Assembly: GCA_030036915.1 (NCBI GenBank)
Contig: JASHSC010000637.1
Span: 1-18,002, forward strand
Length of the DNA stretch: 18,002 bases
Origin: Terriglobia bacterium
GTDB lineage: Bacteria; Acidobacteriota; Terriglobia; UBA7540
Direction: 5' to 3'
Shown in pieces: positions 6,218 to 14,262 of the stretch. Numbering within the stretch: position 1 is the first letter of the stretch; every line of letters begins with the position of its first letter. The notes beneath the pieces were generated by a model. It worked only from the letters and a program-made list of their open reading frames with translations, made no database searches and was not told the DNA's origin. The position numbers were made by a program, and so were the translations under genes.

Positions 6218-9200
6218 ATGTGGATTGTCCGTTTAGCCCTGCGCCGACCGTATACGTTCATTGTGATGGCGATTGTCATCATGATTTTGGGTTGCCTCGC
6301 CATTCTTCGCACCCCCAAAGACATTTTCCCCAACATCAATATCCCAGTGGTGAGCGTGCTCTGGAACTACGCCGGCCTTTCACCGGAGCAGATGGCCCAG
6401 CGTATCACCGTGATAAACGAACGCTCGATGACCCTGACGGTGAATGACATCGAGCACATTGAGTCCGAGTCACTAAGCGGCGAATCGGTCATCAAGATCT
6501 TCTTTCAACCCGGCGCCGACATCAGCACCGCGCTGAGCCAGGTCACGGCCATTAGCCAGACTCAGCTTCGGCAATTGCCGCCCGGCAGCACGCCTCCCCT
6601 TATCATTCAGTACAGCGCCTCCACAGTGCCCATTCTGCAAATCGGACTCTCCGGTCGCGGGCTTTCCGAGCAGCAGTTGTTTGACCTGGGTGCGAATTTC
6701 ATCCGCGTGCAACTTGCGGATGTGGAAGGCGCCGCCATCCCCTGGCCTTATGGCGGAAAGATGCCGCAAGTTCAAGTGGACCTTGACACGGCGGCGCTTC
6801 AAGCCAAAGGCCTTTCCCCTCTGGATGTGGTGAACGCCCTGAACTCCCAGAACCTGATCCTTCCCTCGGGGACTTCCAAGATCGGCCAGTACGAGTATGA
6901 CGTGGAGACCAACGGTAGCCCGCTCACCACGGCGGAACTGAACGACCTGCCGATCGAGACCTCCGGCAACACGGTGATTTACATCCACGACGTGGCGCAC
7001 GTGCGCAATGGCTTTCCGCCCCAAACCAACATTGTGCGCGTGGATGGCCAACGCGCGGCTCTGTTGACGGCGATGAAGACGGGCAATTCCTCAACGCTCG
7101 ACATCATTTCTCAAATCAAGGAAGAACTGCCCCGCATCGTAAAAGGGTTGCCCCCGCAACTCCGGACCCATTTCCTGAATGACCAGTCGATTTTCGTAGA
7201 AGCCGCCATCCGGGGCGTCATCCGGGAAGGCCTGATCGCTGCGATCCTGACGGCCGCCATGATTCTGCTTTTCCTGGGAAGCTGGCGTAGCACGTTTATC
7301 ATCGCCGTGTCGATTCCGCTCTCCGTTTTGACCTCGCTCGTCGTGCTCAGCGCGCTGGGCGAAACCATTAACATCATGACCCTGGGCGGATTCGCGCTGG
7401 CGGTGGGAATTCTGGTGGACGATGCCACGGTGGAAATCGAGAACATCAACCGCAACATCGCCATGGGCAAGGAAGTGCTGACGGCCATTCTGGATGGCGC
7501 GGCGCAGATTGCGGTTCCGGCGTTTGTCTCCACCCTCTCCATCTGCATCGTTTTCGTACCCATGTTTTTCCTCACCGGAGTCGCCCGCCACCTGTTCGTT
7601 CCGCTGGCGGAAGCGGTGAGCTTCGCCATGCTGGCGTCCTACCTGCTCTCGCGGACGCTTGTGCCCACCATGGCGCGATACCTGTTGCGCGGGCACGAGC
7701 ATGAGGCGGCTAATTTGGAAGCCCAGGCGCAGGCCCACCTGCTGGCACGCCTGCAACTGAAATTCGAGCACGCCTTCGAGCGGGTGCGTGGGCGCTACAA
7801 AGGGTGGCTGGCGGGTTGCCTGCATCATCGCGTTTGGTTTGCGGCCGGCATGTTAGGAGCCGCCGCAGCTTCCTTCTTATTGATGCCCTGGATCGGCCAG
7901 GACTTTTTCCCCAAGGTTGACAGCGGGCAATTCACCCTGCACCTTCGTGCTCCCACCGGCACGCGCATTGAGGATACGGCGAGCCTGTGCGACGCCGTGG
8001 AGCGATCCATTCGCCAGGAGATTCCGCCCAACGAACTCGGCAACATCATTGATAACATCGGAGTGCCCTACAGCAGCGTCAACCTCTCCTACAGCCACTC
8101 CGGCCCCATCGGCACCGAAGATGCGGACATCATGGTGGCGCTGAATGAAAATCATCGTCCCACCGAGGAGTACGTTCGCCGCCTGCGCTTGCGCCTGGCG
8201 CGGGAATACCCCGGCGTGACGTTTTACGTTCTCGCCTCGGATATGATCAGCCAGATTCTGAATTTCGGGCTGCCTGCGCCCATCAACGTGCAGGTGGTGG
8301 GCAACAACATGATTGCCAACCGGCAATTCGCCGAGAATCTGCTGGCCCGGCTCAAGTACACTCCCGGCGCCGTCGATCTGCACATTCAGGAGCCGTTCAA
8401 CCTTCCCCGTCTTCAGGTGGATATTGACCGCACCCGGGCCGCGCAGGTGGGCTTCACGCCGCGCGATGTGGCCAGCGACCTGCTCATCTCGCTGAGCGGC
8501 AGTTTTCAAACTGCTCCCACGTTCTGGATGGACCCGCGCACCGGCGTGAGCTACAACATTACCACCCAGACACCGCAATACCGCGTGGACTCCCTCCAGG
8601 ATATCGAGAATATTCCCATCGCCAGCACCACCGGCGCGCCGCCGCAGATTCTCGGCAATCTGGCGTCCATCAGTCGCGGAGCTTCCATGGCAGCGGTTTC
8701 GCATTACAACGTTCAGCCTGTCATCAATATTTATGGCTCAGTGCAGGGAAGGGACCTCGGTAGCGTGGCGCGCGATATCGACCGGGTTGTGGATGCGAGC
8801 CAAGGCAAGCTGCCCCGCGGCTCGTGGACGACTGTGCGCGGGCAGATTGCCACCATGCGCTCGTCCTTTTCCGGCCTGCTGGCCGGACTTGTCTTTTCCG
8901 TCGTGCTGGTTTATCTGCTGGTGGTGGTCAACTTCCAATCGTGGCTCGACCCGCTGATCATCATCTCCGCATTGCCGGCTGCCCTGGCGGGGATTCTCTG
9001 GTTTCTTTTTGCCACCCAAACCACGTTTAGCGTTCCGGCGCTGATCGGCTCCATCATGTGCGTGGGCGTTGCGACGTCCAACAGTATTCTGGTGGTCAGC
9101 TTCGCCAAGGAGCAGATGGAAGAAGGCAAGCACGCGACGGAGGCGGCCTTGGAGGCCGGTTTCACGCGCTTTCGCCCCGTCATTATGACGGCGCTGGCAA

Positions 9201-9364
9201 TGATAATCGGCATGTTGCCCATGGCGCTGGGACTGGGTGAGGGTGGAGAACAGAATGCGCCATTGGGCCGCGCGGTAATCGGTGGGTTGCTTTTCGCGAC
9301 AATAGCGACGCTGCTTTTTGTTCCCACGGTTTTTAGTTTGATTCACGGAAGGAAGAAGGAGTGA
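6218..9364 (+). CDS. RND efflux transporter permease (AcrB/HAE-type inner-membrane subunit)
   Basis: The 1048-residue length is typical of the family. This is the proton-driven inner-membrane pump of a tripartite exporter, and the fusion protein and outer-membrane channel follow it. Visible are the N-terminal helix (residues about 10-30), the family start 'RTPKDIFPNINIPVV', a first periplasmic porter region (about 35-330), helices TM2-TM6 (about 335-480), a second porter region (about 560-870), and the last helices ending in VPTVFSLIHG. TM4 carries the proton-relay aspartates Asp401-Asp402 in GILVDDATVEIEN. At the position of AcrB Lys940 in TM10 the sequence is GVATSNSILVV, so the lysine is replaced by Ser954 (alignment from memory). 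The ATG has no close Shine-Dalgarno but is preceded by a hairpin. The substrate cannot be told from sequence; the absence of an HME-type TM4 pattern argues against a metal pump. Confidence 0.95.
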   Translation: MWIVRLALRRPYTFIVMAIVIMILGCLAILRTPKDIFPNINIPVVSVLWNYAGLSPEQMAQRITVINERSMTLTVNDIEHIESESLSGESVIKIFFQPGADISTALSQVTAISQTQLRQLPPGSTPPLIIQYSASTVPILQIGLSGRGLSEQQLFDLGANFIRVQLADVEGAAIPWPYGGKMPQVQVDLDTAALQAKGLSPLDVVNALNSQNLILPSGTSKIGQYEYDVETNGSPLTTAELNDLPIETSGNTVIYIHDVAHVRNGFPPQTNIVRVDGQRAALLTAMKTGNSSTLDIISQIKEELPRIVKGLPPQLRTHFLNDQSIFVEAAIRGVIREGLIAAILTAAMILLFLGSWRSTFIIAVSIPLSVLTSLVVLSALGETINIMTLGGFALAVGILVDDATVEIENINRNIAMGKEVLTAILDGAAQIAVPAFVSTLSICIVFVPMFFLTGVARHLFVPLAEAVSFAMLASYLLSRTLVPTMARYLLRGHEHEAANLEAQAQAHLLARLQLKFEHAFERVRGRYKGWLAGCLHHRVWFAAGMLGAAAASFLLMPWIGQDFFPKVDSGQFTLHLRAPTGTRIEDTASLCDAVERSIRQEIPPNELGNIIDNIGVPYSSVNLSYSHSGPIGTEDADIMVALNENHRPTEEYVRRLRLRLAREYPGVTFYVLASDMISQILNFGLPAPINVQVVGNNMIANRQFAENLLARLKYTPGAVDLHIQEPFNLPRLQVDIDRTRAAQVGFTPRDVASDLLISLSGSFQTAPTFWMDPRTGVSYNITTQTPQYRVDSLQDIENIPIASTTGAPPQILGNLASISRGASMAAVSHYNVQPVINIYGSVQGRDLGSVARDIDRVVDASQGKLPRGSWTTVRGQIATMRSSFSGLLAGLVFSVVLVYLLVVVNFQSWLDPLIIISALPAALAGILWFLFATQTTFSVPALIGSIMCVGVATSNSILVVSFAKEQMEEGKHATEAALEAGFTRFRPVIMTALAMIIGMLPMALGLGEGGEQNAPLGRAVIGGLLFATIATLLFVPTVFSLIHGRKKE

Positions 9365-9401
9365 GCAGTTTGACAATTCTAGGATGAGGACGAAGGAAAG
9401 G

Positions 9402-9441
9402 CCTCTCACCCCCACGTTTTGCTTCTGGTGGGGGTGAGGGG
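9402..9441. repeat. Strong GC hairpin between permease and fusion-protein genes
   Basis: CTCACCCCCAC (9405-9415) and GTGGGGGTGAG (9428-9438) pair perfectly over 11 bp around a 12-base loop. The stem extends to 9402/9441 with one wobble and is followed by TCTTTTCC. The end GGTGAGGGGT is shared with the palindromic element at 10817-10973. It could act as an attenuator, as a barrier to mRNA decay within the operon, or be only a mobile repeat. Confidence 0.6.
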
Positions 9442-9494
9442 TCTTTTCCAGGTAAGCGCAGTACCGCCCTCGACCCGGGCAAAAAGGGGATTCG

Positions 9495-10727
9495 ATGGAC
9501 GTTAAAGAAGACTTCGAAAACGAAACTCAAAGTTCACACAGCGGAGACACATATTTGTCGAGCCAAAAGTCCAGCCCGTCTGGAACCGGGAAAGTGATTC
9601 TGGCGTTGCTGATCCTACTGGTTGTGGCCGGCGCAATAGTCTTCCGCGGCATTACCACGCGCGTTCGCGCCGCGGCCGAGGTGAAGAGTGACACCAACGA
9701 TCTCGCCGTTCCCTCGGTTTCTGTCACGCAACCTAAGCGCGGCGCGCCGCAGCAGGAGATCGTGTTGCCCGGAAACGTTCAGGCCTTTATTGACGCTCCC
9801 ATCTTCGCGCGGACGAATGGTTACCTCAAGCGCTGGTATGTGGATATCGGCGGCCGCGTGCAGCAGGGCGAGATCCTGGCGGAAATCGACACTCCCGAGG
9901 TCGATCAGCAACTCCAGCAGGCGCGCGCGGAGCTGGCCACGGCGCGGGCCAACTACAGTCTGGCGGAGATTACCGCCGCGCGTTACGAGTCACTGTTGAA
10001 GAGCGATTCGGTGGCCAAGCAGGGCGTGGACAACGCCATGGGGGACGCGCAGGCCAAAAAGGCCATGGTGGATTCGGCGTCGGATAATGTGAAACGCCTC
10101 GAACAACTGCAATCCTTCGAAAAAGTCTATGCGCCTTTTGACGGCGTGCTGACCGCGCGCAAAACCGATATCGGCCAGCTCATCAATTCCGGAAGTTCCG
10201 GCGTGAACAACGAATTGTTCCACGTGGCGGCCATCAACACCCTGCGCGTATACGTGAATGTGCCGCAAGCGGATTCTCCCGCGGCCGTGCCGGGCGTTCA
10301 GTCCTATCTCACCCTGCCGCAGTTTCCGGGCAAGCACTTTCCCGGCAAATTGGTGCGGACTGCGGACGCGATTGACCAGGCCTCGCGCACGTTGCTGGTG
10401 GAGGTGGATGTGGCCAATCCCACGGGAGAACTCCTGCCCGGGGCATATGCGGAGGTTCATCTGAAGCTGCCCTCCGCGGCAACGACAGTGGTGATTCCCG
10501 TTACCAGCTTGATCTTTCGCACGGAGGGATTGCGCGTCGCGGTGGTCCAAGGGGGGAAAGCCCATTTAATTCCCGTCACTCTGGGCCGCGATTTCGGGAC
10601 GGAAGTGGAAGTGGTCTCCGGCCTCGTGGGAAATGAGCGCCTGATCACCAACCCGCCCGATTCGCTGGTGGATGGCGAGCCAGTCCGCACCGCCGACTCC
10701 AACACTGACCAATGGGGGACGGAGTGA
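9495..10727 (+). CDS. RND efflux membrane-fusion (periplasmic adaptor) protein
   Basis: The 410-residue HlyD/AcrA-family adaptor links the permease to the outer-membrane channel. It has an unusually long Ser/Glu-rich cytoplasmic N-terminus (1-31), a single transmembrane anchor (about 33-50) rather than a lipobox, a first half lipoyl segment (FARTNGYLKRWYVDIGGRV, about 104-122), an alpha-helical hairpin rich in Gln/Ala (about 136-205), a second half lipoyl segment (VYAPFDGVLTARKTDIGQLI, 211-230), and then beta-barrel and membrane-proximal domains ending near VDGEPV. The start is supported by AAGGGGA just upstream of the ATG. It lies 130 bp after the permease, with a strong hairpin in the gap, and 72 bp before the original-looking ATG of the channel gene. 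Confidence 0.93.
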   Translation: MDVKEDFENETQSSHSGDTYLSSQKSSPSGTGKVILALLILLVVAGAIVFRGITTRVRAAAEVKSDTNDLAVPSVSVTQPKRGAPQQEIVLPGNVQAFIDAPIFARTNGYLKRWYVDIGGRVQQGEILAEIDTPEVDQQLQQARAELATARANYSLAEITAARYESLLKSDSVAKQGVDNAMGDAQAKKAMVDSASDNVKRLEQLQSFEKVYAPFDGVLTARKTDIGQLINSGSSGVNNELFHVAAINTLRVYVNVPQADSPAAVPGVQSYLTLPQFPGKHFPGKLVRTADAIDQASRTLLVEVDVANPTGELLPGAYAEVHLKLPSAATTVVIPVTSLIFRTEGLRVAVVQGGKAHLIPVTLGRDFGTEVEVVSGLVGNERLITNPPDSLVDGEPVRTADSNTDQWGTE

Positions 10728-10816
10728 GGAAATTCGGGAGGTGCGGGTTAAGCATCCGCCGGCCCTGCGAGAAGGCTAAAGCAGTTTGATGGCTTGGACA
10801 TGAGAAATTACAAAAG

Positions 10817-10973
10817 ACCCCTCACCCGTCTCGCCCCGGCTGATGACTACGCCGGATGCGAGCCACCCTCTCCCCTCGGAGAGGGTAAAGAATATTTTGG
10901 TGCCCTCGCGCACATTAAAAGCCTTTCACTCTCCGAGGGGAGAGGGGGGACCGCAAGGCAGTGGGTGAGGGGT
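10817..10973. repeat. Nested palindromic element inserted in the signal-peptide region of the outer-membrane factor gene
   Basis: The outer arms are ACCCCTCACCC (10817-10827) and GGGTGAGGGGT (10963-10973). Inside lies a side hairpin, CTCGC...GCGAG (10830-10834 / 10858-10862) with CCGGC/GCCGG nested in it. The inner arms CCTCTCCCCTCGGAGAG (10867-10883) and CTCTCCGAGGGGAGAGG (10929-10945) are perfectly complementary over 17 bp, and each can also fold on itself. The wording (CCCTCACCC...CCCTCTCCC...GGGAGAGGG...GGGTGAGGGG) is that of a dispersed palindromic repeat I recognise from many bacterial genomes. It is open in the frame of the gene it interrupts. Counting 10818-10973 as the insert gives exactly 156 bp (52 codons). 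Confidence 0.75.
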
Positions 10974-12446
10974 TTCTTTGCCATCTGCCTCCTGCTCTCC
11001 GCCGCCTGCACTCCCGGGCCCAAATATGTTAAGCCTGCCGCTGCCGTTCCTCCTGCTTACAAGGAATTGCCGGCGAGCCAGTCCGGAACGAGTGGCGAAT
11101 GGCAGCCTTCGCAGCCGCAGGACCAGGCGCTGCGCGGCAAGTGGTGGGAAATCTTCAACGATCCGCAGTTGAACGCGCTGGAAGAAAAGGTGGATGTTTC
11201 AAACCAGAATCTTAAAATCGCCGAAGCGCAATTTCGCCAGGCCAAGGACCAAATTCGCATCGATCGTTCCAATCTGTATCCCACCGTTACCGTGGGTCCC
11301 AATCTCACGGGGGAGCAACTGTCCAAGAACGCTCCCAACGCCGGTCCGAAATACGGCCAGAACGAGGCCGACCTGGTGCTGCCCTTTGACTTTTCCTACG
11401 AAATCGATGCTTGGGGGCGAATTCGCAAATTGGTGGAAGCTTCCGTGACCAGCGCCCAGGCCAGCGCTGCGGACCTGGAAACGGCTCGGCTGAGTATTCA
11501 CGCGGAGCTCGCCGCTGATTATTTCACGTTGCGCGGCCTGGACGCGCAGAAACAATTGCTGGACTCGACGGTGATTGAGTATCAGAAGGCCCTGGACTTC
11601 AATACCAATCGCTACAACGGCGGCCTGGCGGCCAAGGTGGAAGTGGTGCAGGCGGAAACGCAGCTTGAAACCACGCAGGCGGAGGATATCGATGTGGGCG
11701 TGCAGCGCGCGCAGTTCGAGCACGCCATCGCCGCGCTGGTGGGAGAGCCCGCCTCGGCCTTTTCGATTCCCGTCTCGCCGCTCAACACGCCTCCGCCGGA
11801 AATTCCCGTGGGGATTCCTTCCGATTTGTTGCAGCGCCGGCCGGACATCGCCGCGGCGGAACGTCGCGTGGCCTCCGCGAACGCCCAGATCGGAGTGGCC
11901 AAATCGGCCTATTACCCCACGCTCACGCTCAGCGCCGGCGCGGGGTTAGAAGGTGATTCCATCACCAACTGGTTTGCCTGGCCCAGCCACTTCTTTGCTG
12001 TCGGACCGTCGCTGGTCGAAACGCTCTACGATGCCGGGCGCCGCCACTCGTTCACGGACCAGTCCTGGGCCGCGTACGATGCCAATGTGGCGGGGTATCG
12101 GCAGAGTGTGCTGACAGCTTTCCAGGAAGTTGAGGACAATCTTGCGGGATTGCGCATTTTGGACGAAGAAAGCCGCAAGGAGAACCAGGCCGTGCACTCC
12201 GCGGAGCTCTCGCTCACGCTTTCCAACAATCGTTACAAAGGTGGCCTGGTGACTTATCTCGAAGTCATCACCGCGCAAAGCGCGGCGCTCGCGGATGAGC
12301 AGGCTGCCGTCAGCATTTTGACCCGGCGGCTTAATTCGGCTGTTCTATTGATTAAAGCGCTGGGTGGCGGATGGGATGTCTCCAAGCTTCCCGCCGTGAC
12401 CGGCCAGTCCGCCCCCGCGGGTACGAGTGGGACAGGGGGGAAATAA
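10965..12446 (+). CDS. RND efflux outer-membrane factor lipoprotein (NodT/OprM/TolC type)
   Basis: This is the outer-membrane channel of the tripartite efflux system. From the GTG at 10965 the protein has 493 residues and begins with a lipoprotein signal, MRGFFAICLLLSAAC, with the lipid-bearing Cys at 15, then TPGPKYVKP, the usual NodT-type start. Two OEP repeats follow: the first includes WWEIFNDPQLNALEEK and the helices around ANLxIAEAQFRQAK-like residues; the second begins near the conserved GIPSDLLQRRPDIAAAERRVASANAQIGVAKSAYYPTL region. GTG is preferred because longer starts (TTG 10794, ATG 10800) place more than 50 residues, encoded by a palindromic repeat, ahead of the signal peptide. 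The ancestral start was probably ATG 10800 (MRNYKR). The end is TAA at 12444-12446. It is fourth in the chain activator-permease-adaptor-channel and is followed by a STAS gene. Confidence 0.88.
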   Translation: MRGFFAICLLLSAACTPGPKYVKPAAAVPPAYKELPASQSGTSGEWQPSQPQDQALRGKWWEIFNDPQLNALEEKVDVSNQNLKIAEAQFRQAKDQIRIDRSNLYPTVTVGPNLTGEQLSKNAPNAGPKYGQNEADLVLPFDFSYEIDAWGRIRKLVEASVTSAQASAADLETARLSIHAELAADYFTLRGLDAQKQLLDSTVIEYQKALDFNTNRYNGGLAAKVEVVQAETQLETTQAEDIDVGVQRAQFEHAIAALVGEPASAFSIPVSPLNTPPPEIPVGIPSDLLQRRPDIAAAERRVASANAQIGVAKSAYYPTLTLSAGAGLEGDSITNWFAWPSHFFAVGPSLVETLYDAGRRHSFTDQSWAAYDANVAGYRQSVLTAFQEVEDNLAGLRILDEESRKENQAVHSAELSLTLSNNRYKGGLVTYLEVITAQSAALADEQAAVSILTRRLNSAVLLIKALGGGWDVSKLPAVTGQSAPAGTSGTGGK

Positions 12447-12528
12447 GGAGGCCAGTGGCGCAGGCTGTCCGTCGGCTGACGGATGGTGAGCGCTACAGAA
12501 CGGTTGACCACGCGGCAAGGTTTTATCC

Positions 12529-12843
12529 ATGTTAAGAATTACAGTCATCAAAACGTCCAATAGCACCACGCTTCGGCTGGAGGGAAGGCTCACCGGCCCG
12601 TGGGTGGGAGAATTGGAACGCACTTGGCGCGCGGTGGCCGCGGACTCAAGCAATGGCCGGACCTTCCTGGACCTTACCGACGTGACCTTTGTGGGGGAGG
12701 ATGGAAAGCGGCTTCTCGAAACCCTGTATGCCGAAGGAGCCAAACTCAAAGCCGCAAGCTGCGCCACTCGCCGCCTGGTGGATGAAATTGAGCGCGGCAA
12801 TCAGGGAAGTCAGCCCCGAAGCCTGGTGGCGAAGAGCGATTGA
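12529..12843 (+). CDS. Small STAS-domain protein
   Basis: This 104-residue protein is a stand-alone STAS domain, the fold of anti-anti-sigma factors and related binding modules. The beta strand TTLRLEGRLTGPWVGELERTW (about 13-33) and the core DLTDVTFVGEDGKRLLETLYAEGAKL (48-73) fit the family layout. The phosphorylated serine region of SpoIIAA-type proteins (D-S-S-G) reads G-E-D-G here (56-59), so the phospho-acceptor is missing. It would have to act without the usual kinase switch or be fixed in a phosphomimetic-like state. It starts 82 bp after the channel gene; a small hairpin TCCGTC-GGCT-GACGGA (12468-12483) lies in the gap and the Shine-Dalgarno (AAGG) is weak. Its position at the end of the efflux operon suggests co-regulation; its partner is unknown. 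Confidence 0.75.
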   Translation: MLRITVIKTSNSTTLRLEGRLTGPWVGELERTWRAVAADSSNGRTFLDLTDVTFVGEDGKRLLETLYAEGAKLKAASCATRRLVDEIERGNQGSQPRSLVAKSD

Positions 12844-12913
12844 GGCACAAACGTTCTTGGTGGCGGGGGCAGTCCGCGCTTGTGACGTGGCCATCCTGCC
12901 CATGCACACAGCG

Positions 12914-12966
12914 TGTAGGGGCGGCCCTCGTGGCCGCCCTGGGCAACCGCAAGGGTTGCCCCTACG
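12914..12966. repeat. Palindromic intergenic repeat GTAGGGGC...GCCCCTAC
   Basis: Outer arms GTAGGGGC (12915-12922) and GCCCCTAC (12958-12965) overlap two inner hairpins: GGGCGGCC/GGCCGCCC (12919-12926 / 12932-12939) and GGGCAACC/GGTTGCCC (12941-12948 / 12954-12961). It can form either one long cruciform or two adjacent hairpins. Such GTAGGGGCGGCC...TTGCCCCTAC units are familiar dispersed repeats. It lies in the 230-bp gap after the STAS gene, where it may end transcription of the efflux operon. Confidence 0.65.
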
Positions 12967-13073
12967 ATGGATGCTGAATCCTTAATCCTAAACCCCGAAT
13001 CCTGCTAAAATGGCCCGCGCAAAGTGCTGGGCAGCCGTGACGCACGCCCGCACGATTCAATGAGGGGGCGGAT

Positions 13074-14114
13074 ATGCAACGACGTTCATTTCTAACCACG
13101 GCAGTGGCAGGGGGAGCAGGCATGGCCGCCGATTCGCTCGGCATCGCGAAGGATTGGAACCTTCCCACATTTCCCAAATACCCCGACTTGGCCATTGAAG
13201 TTGTCGATCCGCGCTTCACAAAATATCGCATAGGAAACGCCGCCATTGAGCGGCTTTGGACGGGCGCGCGATGGGCGGAAGGCCCTGTGTGGTTTGGCGA
13301 CGGGCACTATCTGGTGTTCAGCGATATTCCTAACAACCGCATGCTGCGTTGGGTTGAGGATACGGGCGAAGTCAGCGTGTTCCGCTACCCGTCGAATTAT
13401 TCCAACGGCAACACGCGCGACAAGCAAGGCCGCCTGGTTAGCTGCGAACACGATGCGCGGCGCGTTACGCGCACGGAGCTGGACGGCACGATTACCGTGC
13501 TGATGGACCACTATCAGGGGAAGCCCCTCAACGCGCCCAATGACATTGTGGTGCATTCCAACGGTAGCATTTGGTTCAGCGACCCGGGCTACGGGATTCT
13601 GAATAATTACGAAGGCCACAAGGCGGCACTCGAATTGCCGACCAATGTTTATCGGCTCGATCCCAAAACTGGTGAAGCTACGGTGGTAGAGGGCGGAATG
13701 CGGCGGCCGAACGGCCTGTGCTTCTCACCCGACGAGAAAAATCTTTATATCTGCGACACAAGTGGGACCGAAAGCCCGGACTATCCACATAATATCCGGG
13801 TCTACGACGTTGTGGATGGCGAGCGTTTGGCGAATGGGCGGCAGTTTGTGGAAGTCGGCCCCGGGCGGGCCGTTGCCGACGGCATTCGCTGCGATCGAGA
13901 TGGCAATATTTGGGCAGGGACCGGTTGGGGCGGGGAAGACTCATCGGGCGTACAGGTCTTTGCGCCGGATGGGACGCTAATCGGGCGTATTCATCTTCCG
14001 GAAATCTGCGCCAACATCTGCTTCGGGGGCGCCAAGCACAACCGCCTGTTCATGGCGGCAAGCACGTCGCTCTATTCGCTCTACGTTAACGTGCAGGGAG
14101 CGCAAAACCCGTAG
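13074..14114 (+). CDS. Tat-signalled SMP-30/gluconolactonase-like beta-propeller protein
   Basis: This 346-residue protein of the SMP-30/gluconolactonase/LRE family consists of six-bladed propellers that hydrolyse sugar lactones at a divalent metal. It starts MQRRSFLTTAVAGGAGMAAD, a twin-arginine-type signal, and GAGGGGGCGG precedes the ATG. The metal-ligand positions are recognisable: Glu69 (WAEGPVW), Asn156 (NAPND), Asn213 (RPNGLCF) and Asp269 (VADGIRCDRDGNIW). Blade-type repeats FSD...NNRMLRW, GSIWFSDPGYG and DEKNLYICDT are also visible. The length fits the family plus a signal. It is likely a periplasmic lactonase for sugar-acid metabolism; the exact substrate is unknown. It converges on the DUF481 gene, with a double hairpin between them. 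Confidence 0.9.
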   Translation: MQRRSFLTTAVAGGAGMAADSLGIAKDWNLPTFPKYPDLAIEVVDPRFTKYRIGNAAIERLWTGARWAEGPVWFGDGHYLVFSDIPNNRMLRWVEDTGEVSVFRYPSNYSNGNTRDKQGRLVSCEHDARRVTRTELDGTITVLMDHYQGKPLNAPNDIVVHSNGSIWFSDPGYGILNNYEGHKAALELPTNVYRLDPKTGEATVVEGGMRRPNGLCFSPDEKNLYICDTSGTESPDYPHNIRVYDVVDGERLANGRQFVEVGPGRAVADGIRCDRDGNIWAGTGWGGEDSSGVQVFAPDGTLIGRIHLPEICANICFGGAKHNRLFMAASTSLYSLYVNVQGAQNP

Positions 14115-14152
14115 TGTTGTCCGCGGGGGCATGTCTCAGTTTGTCTTCTGTA

Positions 14153-14196
14153 GCGGCGGTCTATCGACCGTCGCACGGGCTTGCCGTGGCAAGTCC
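14153..14196. repeat. Double hairpin between convergent genes (REP-like, possible bidirectional terminator)
   Basis: GCGGCGGTC-TATC-GACCGTCGC (14153-14174; nine pairs, one G-U) is followed three bases later by GGGCTTGCC-GT-GGCAAGTCC (14177-14196; nine pairs, one G-U). The pair sits 39 bp after the lactonase stop and about 70 bp from the stop of the oppositely oriented DUF481 gene. No strong T-tract is present on either strand. The placement suits a shared transcript end; the sequence looks like a dispersed repeat. Confidence 0.55.
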
Positions 14197-14262
14197 AAAC
14201 AATTCGACGCTCACAAAGCGCCACTGCAAGTGCAAAGGACAACTCGCCACTCATCACTGTTC

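Noticed and set aside
7877..8704. 275-codon minus-strand frame inside the permease gene
   Set aside because: It is a shadow of the RND permease with a His/Arg/Gly-rich composition and no recognisable motif.
10794..10964. TTG/ATG start of the outer-membrane factor gene upstream of the repeat
   Set aside because: It would place more than 50 repeat-derived residues before the lipoprotein signal core, incompatible with normal signal-peptide length; the GTG at 10965 fits better.
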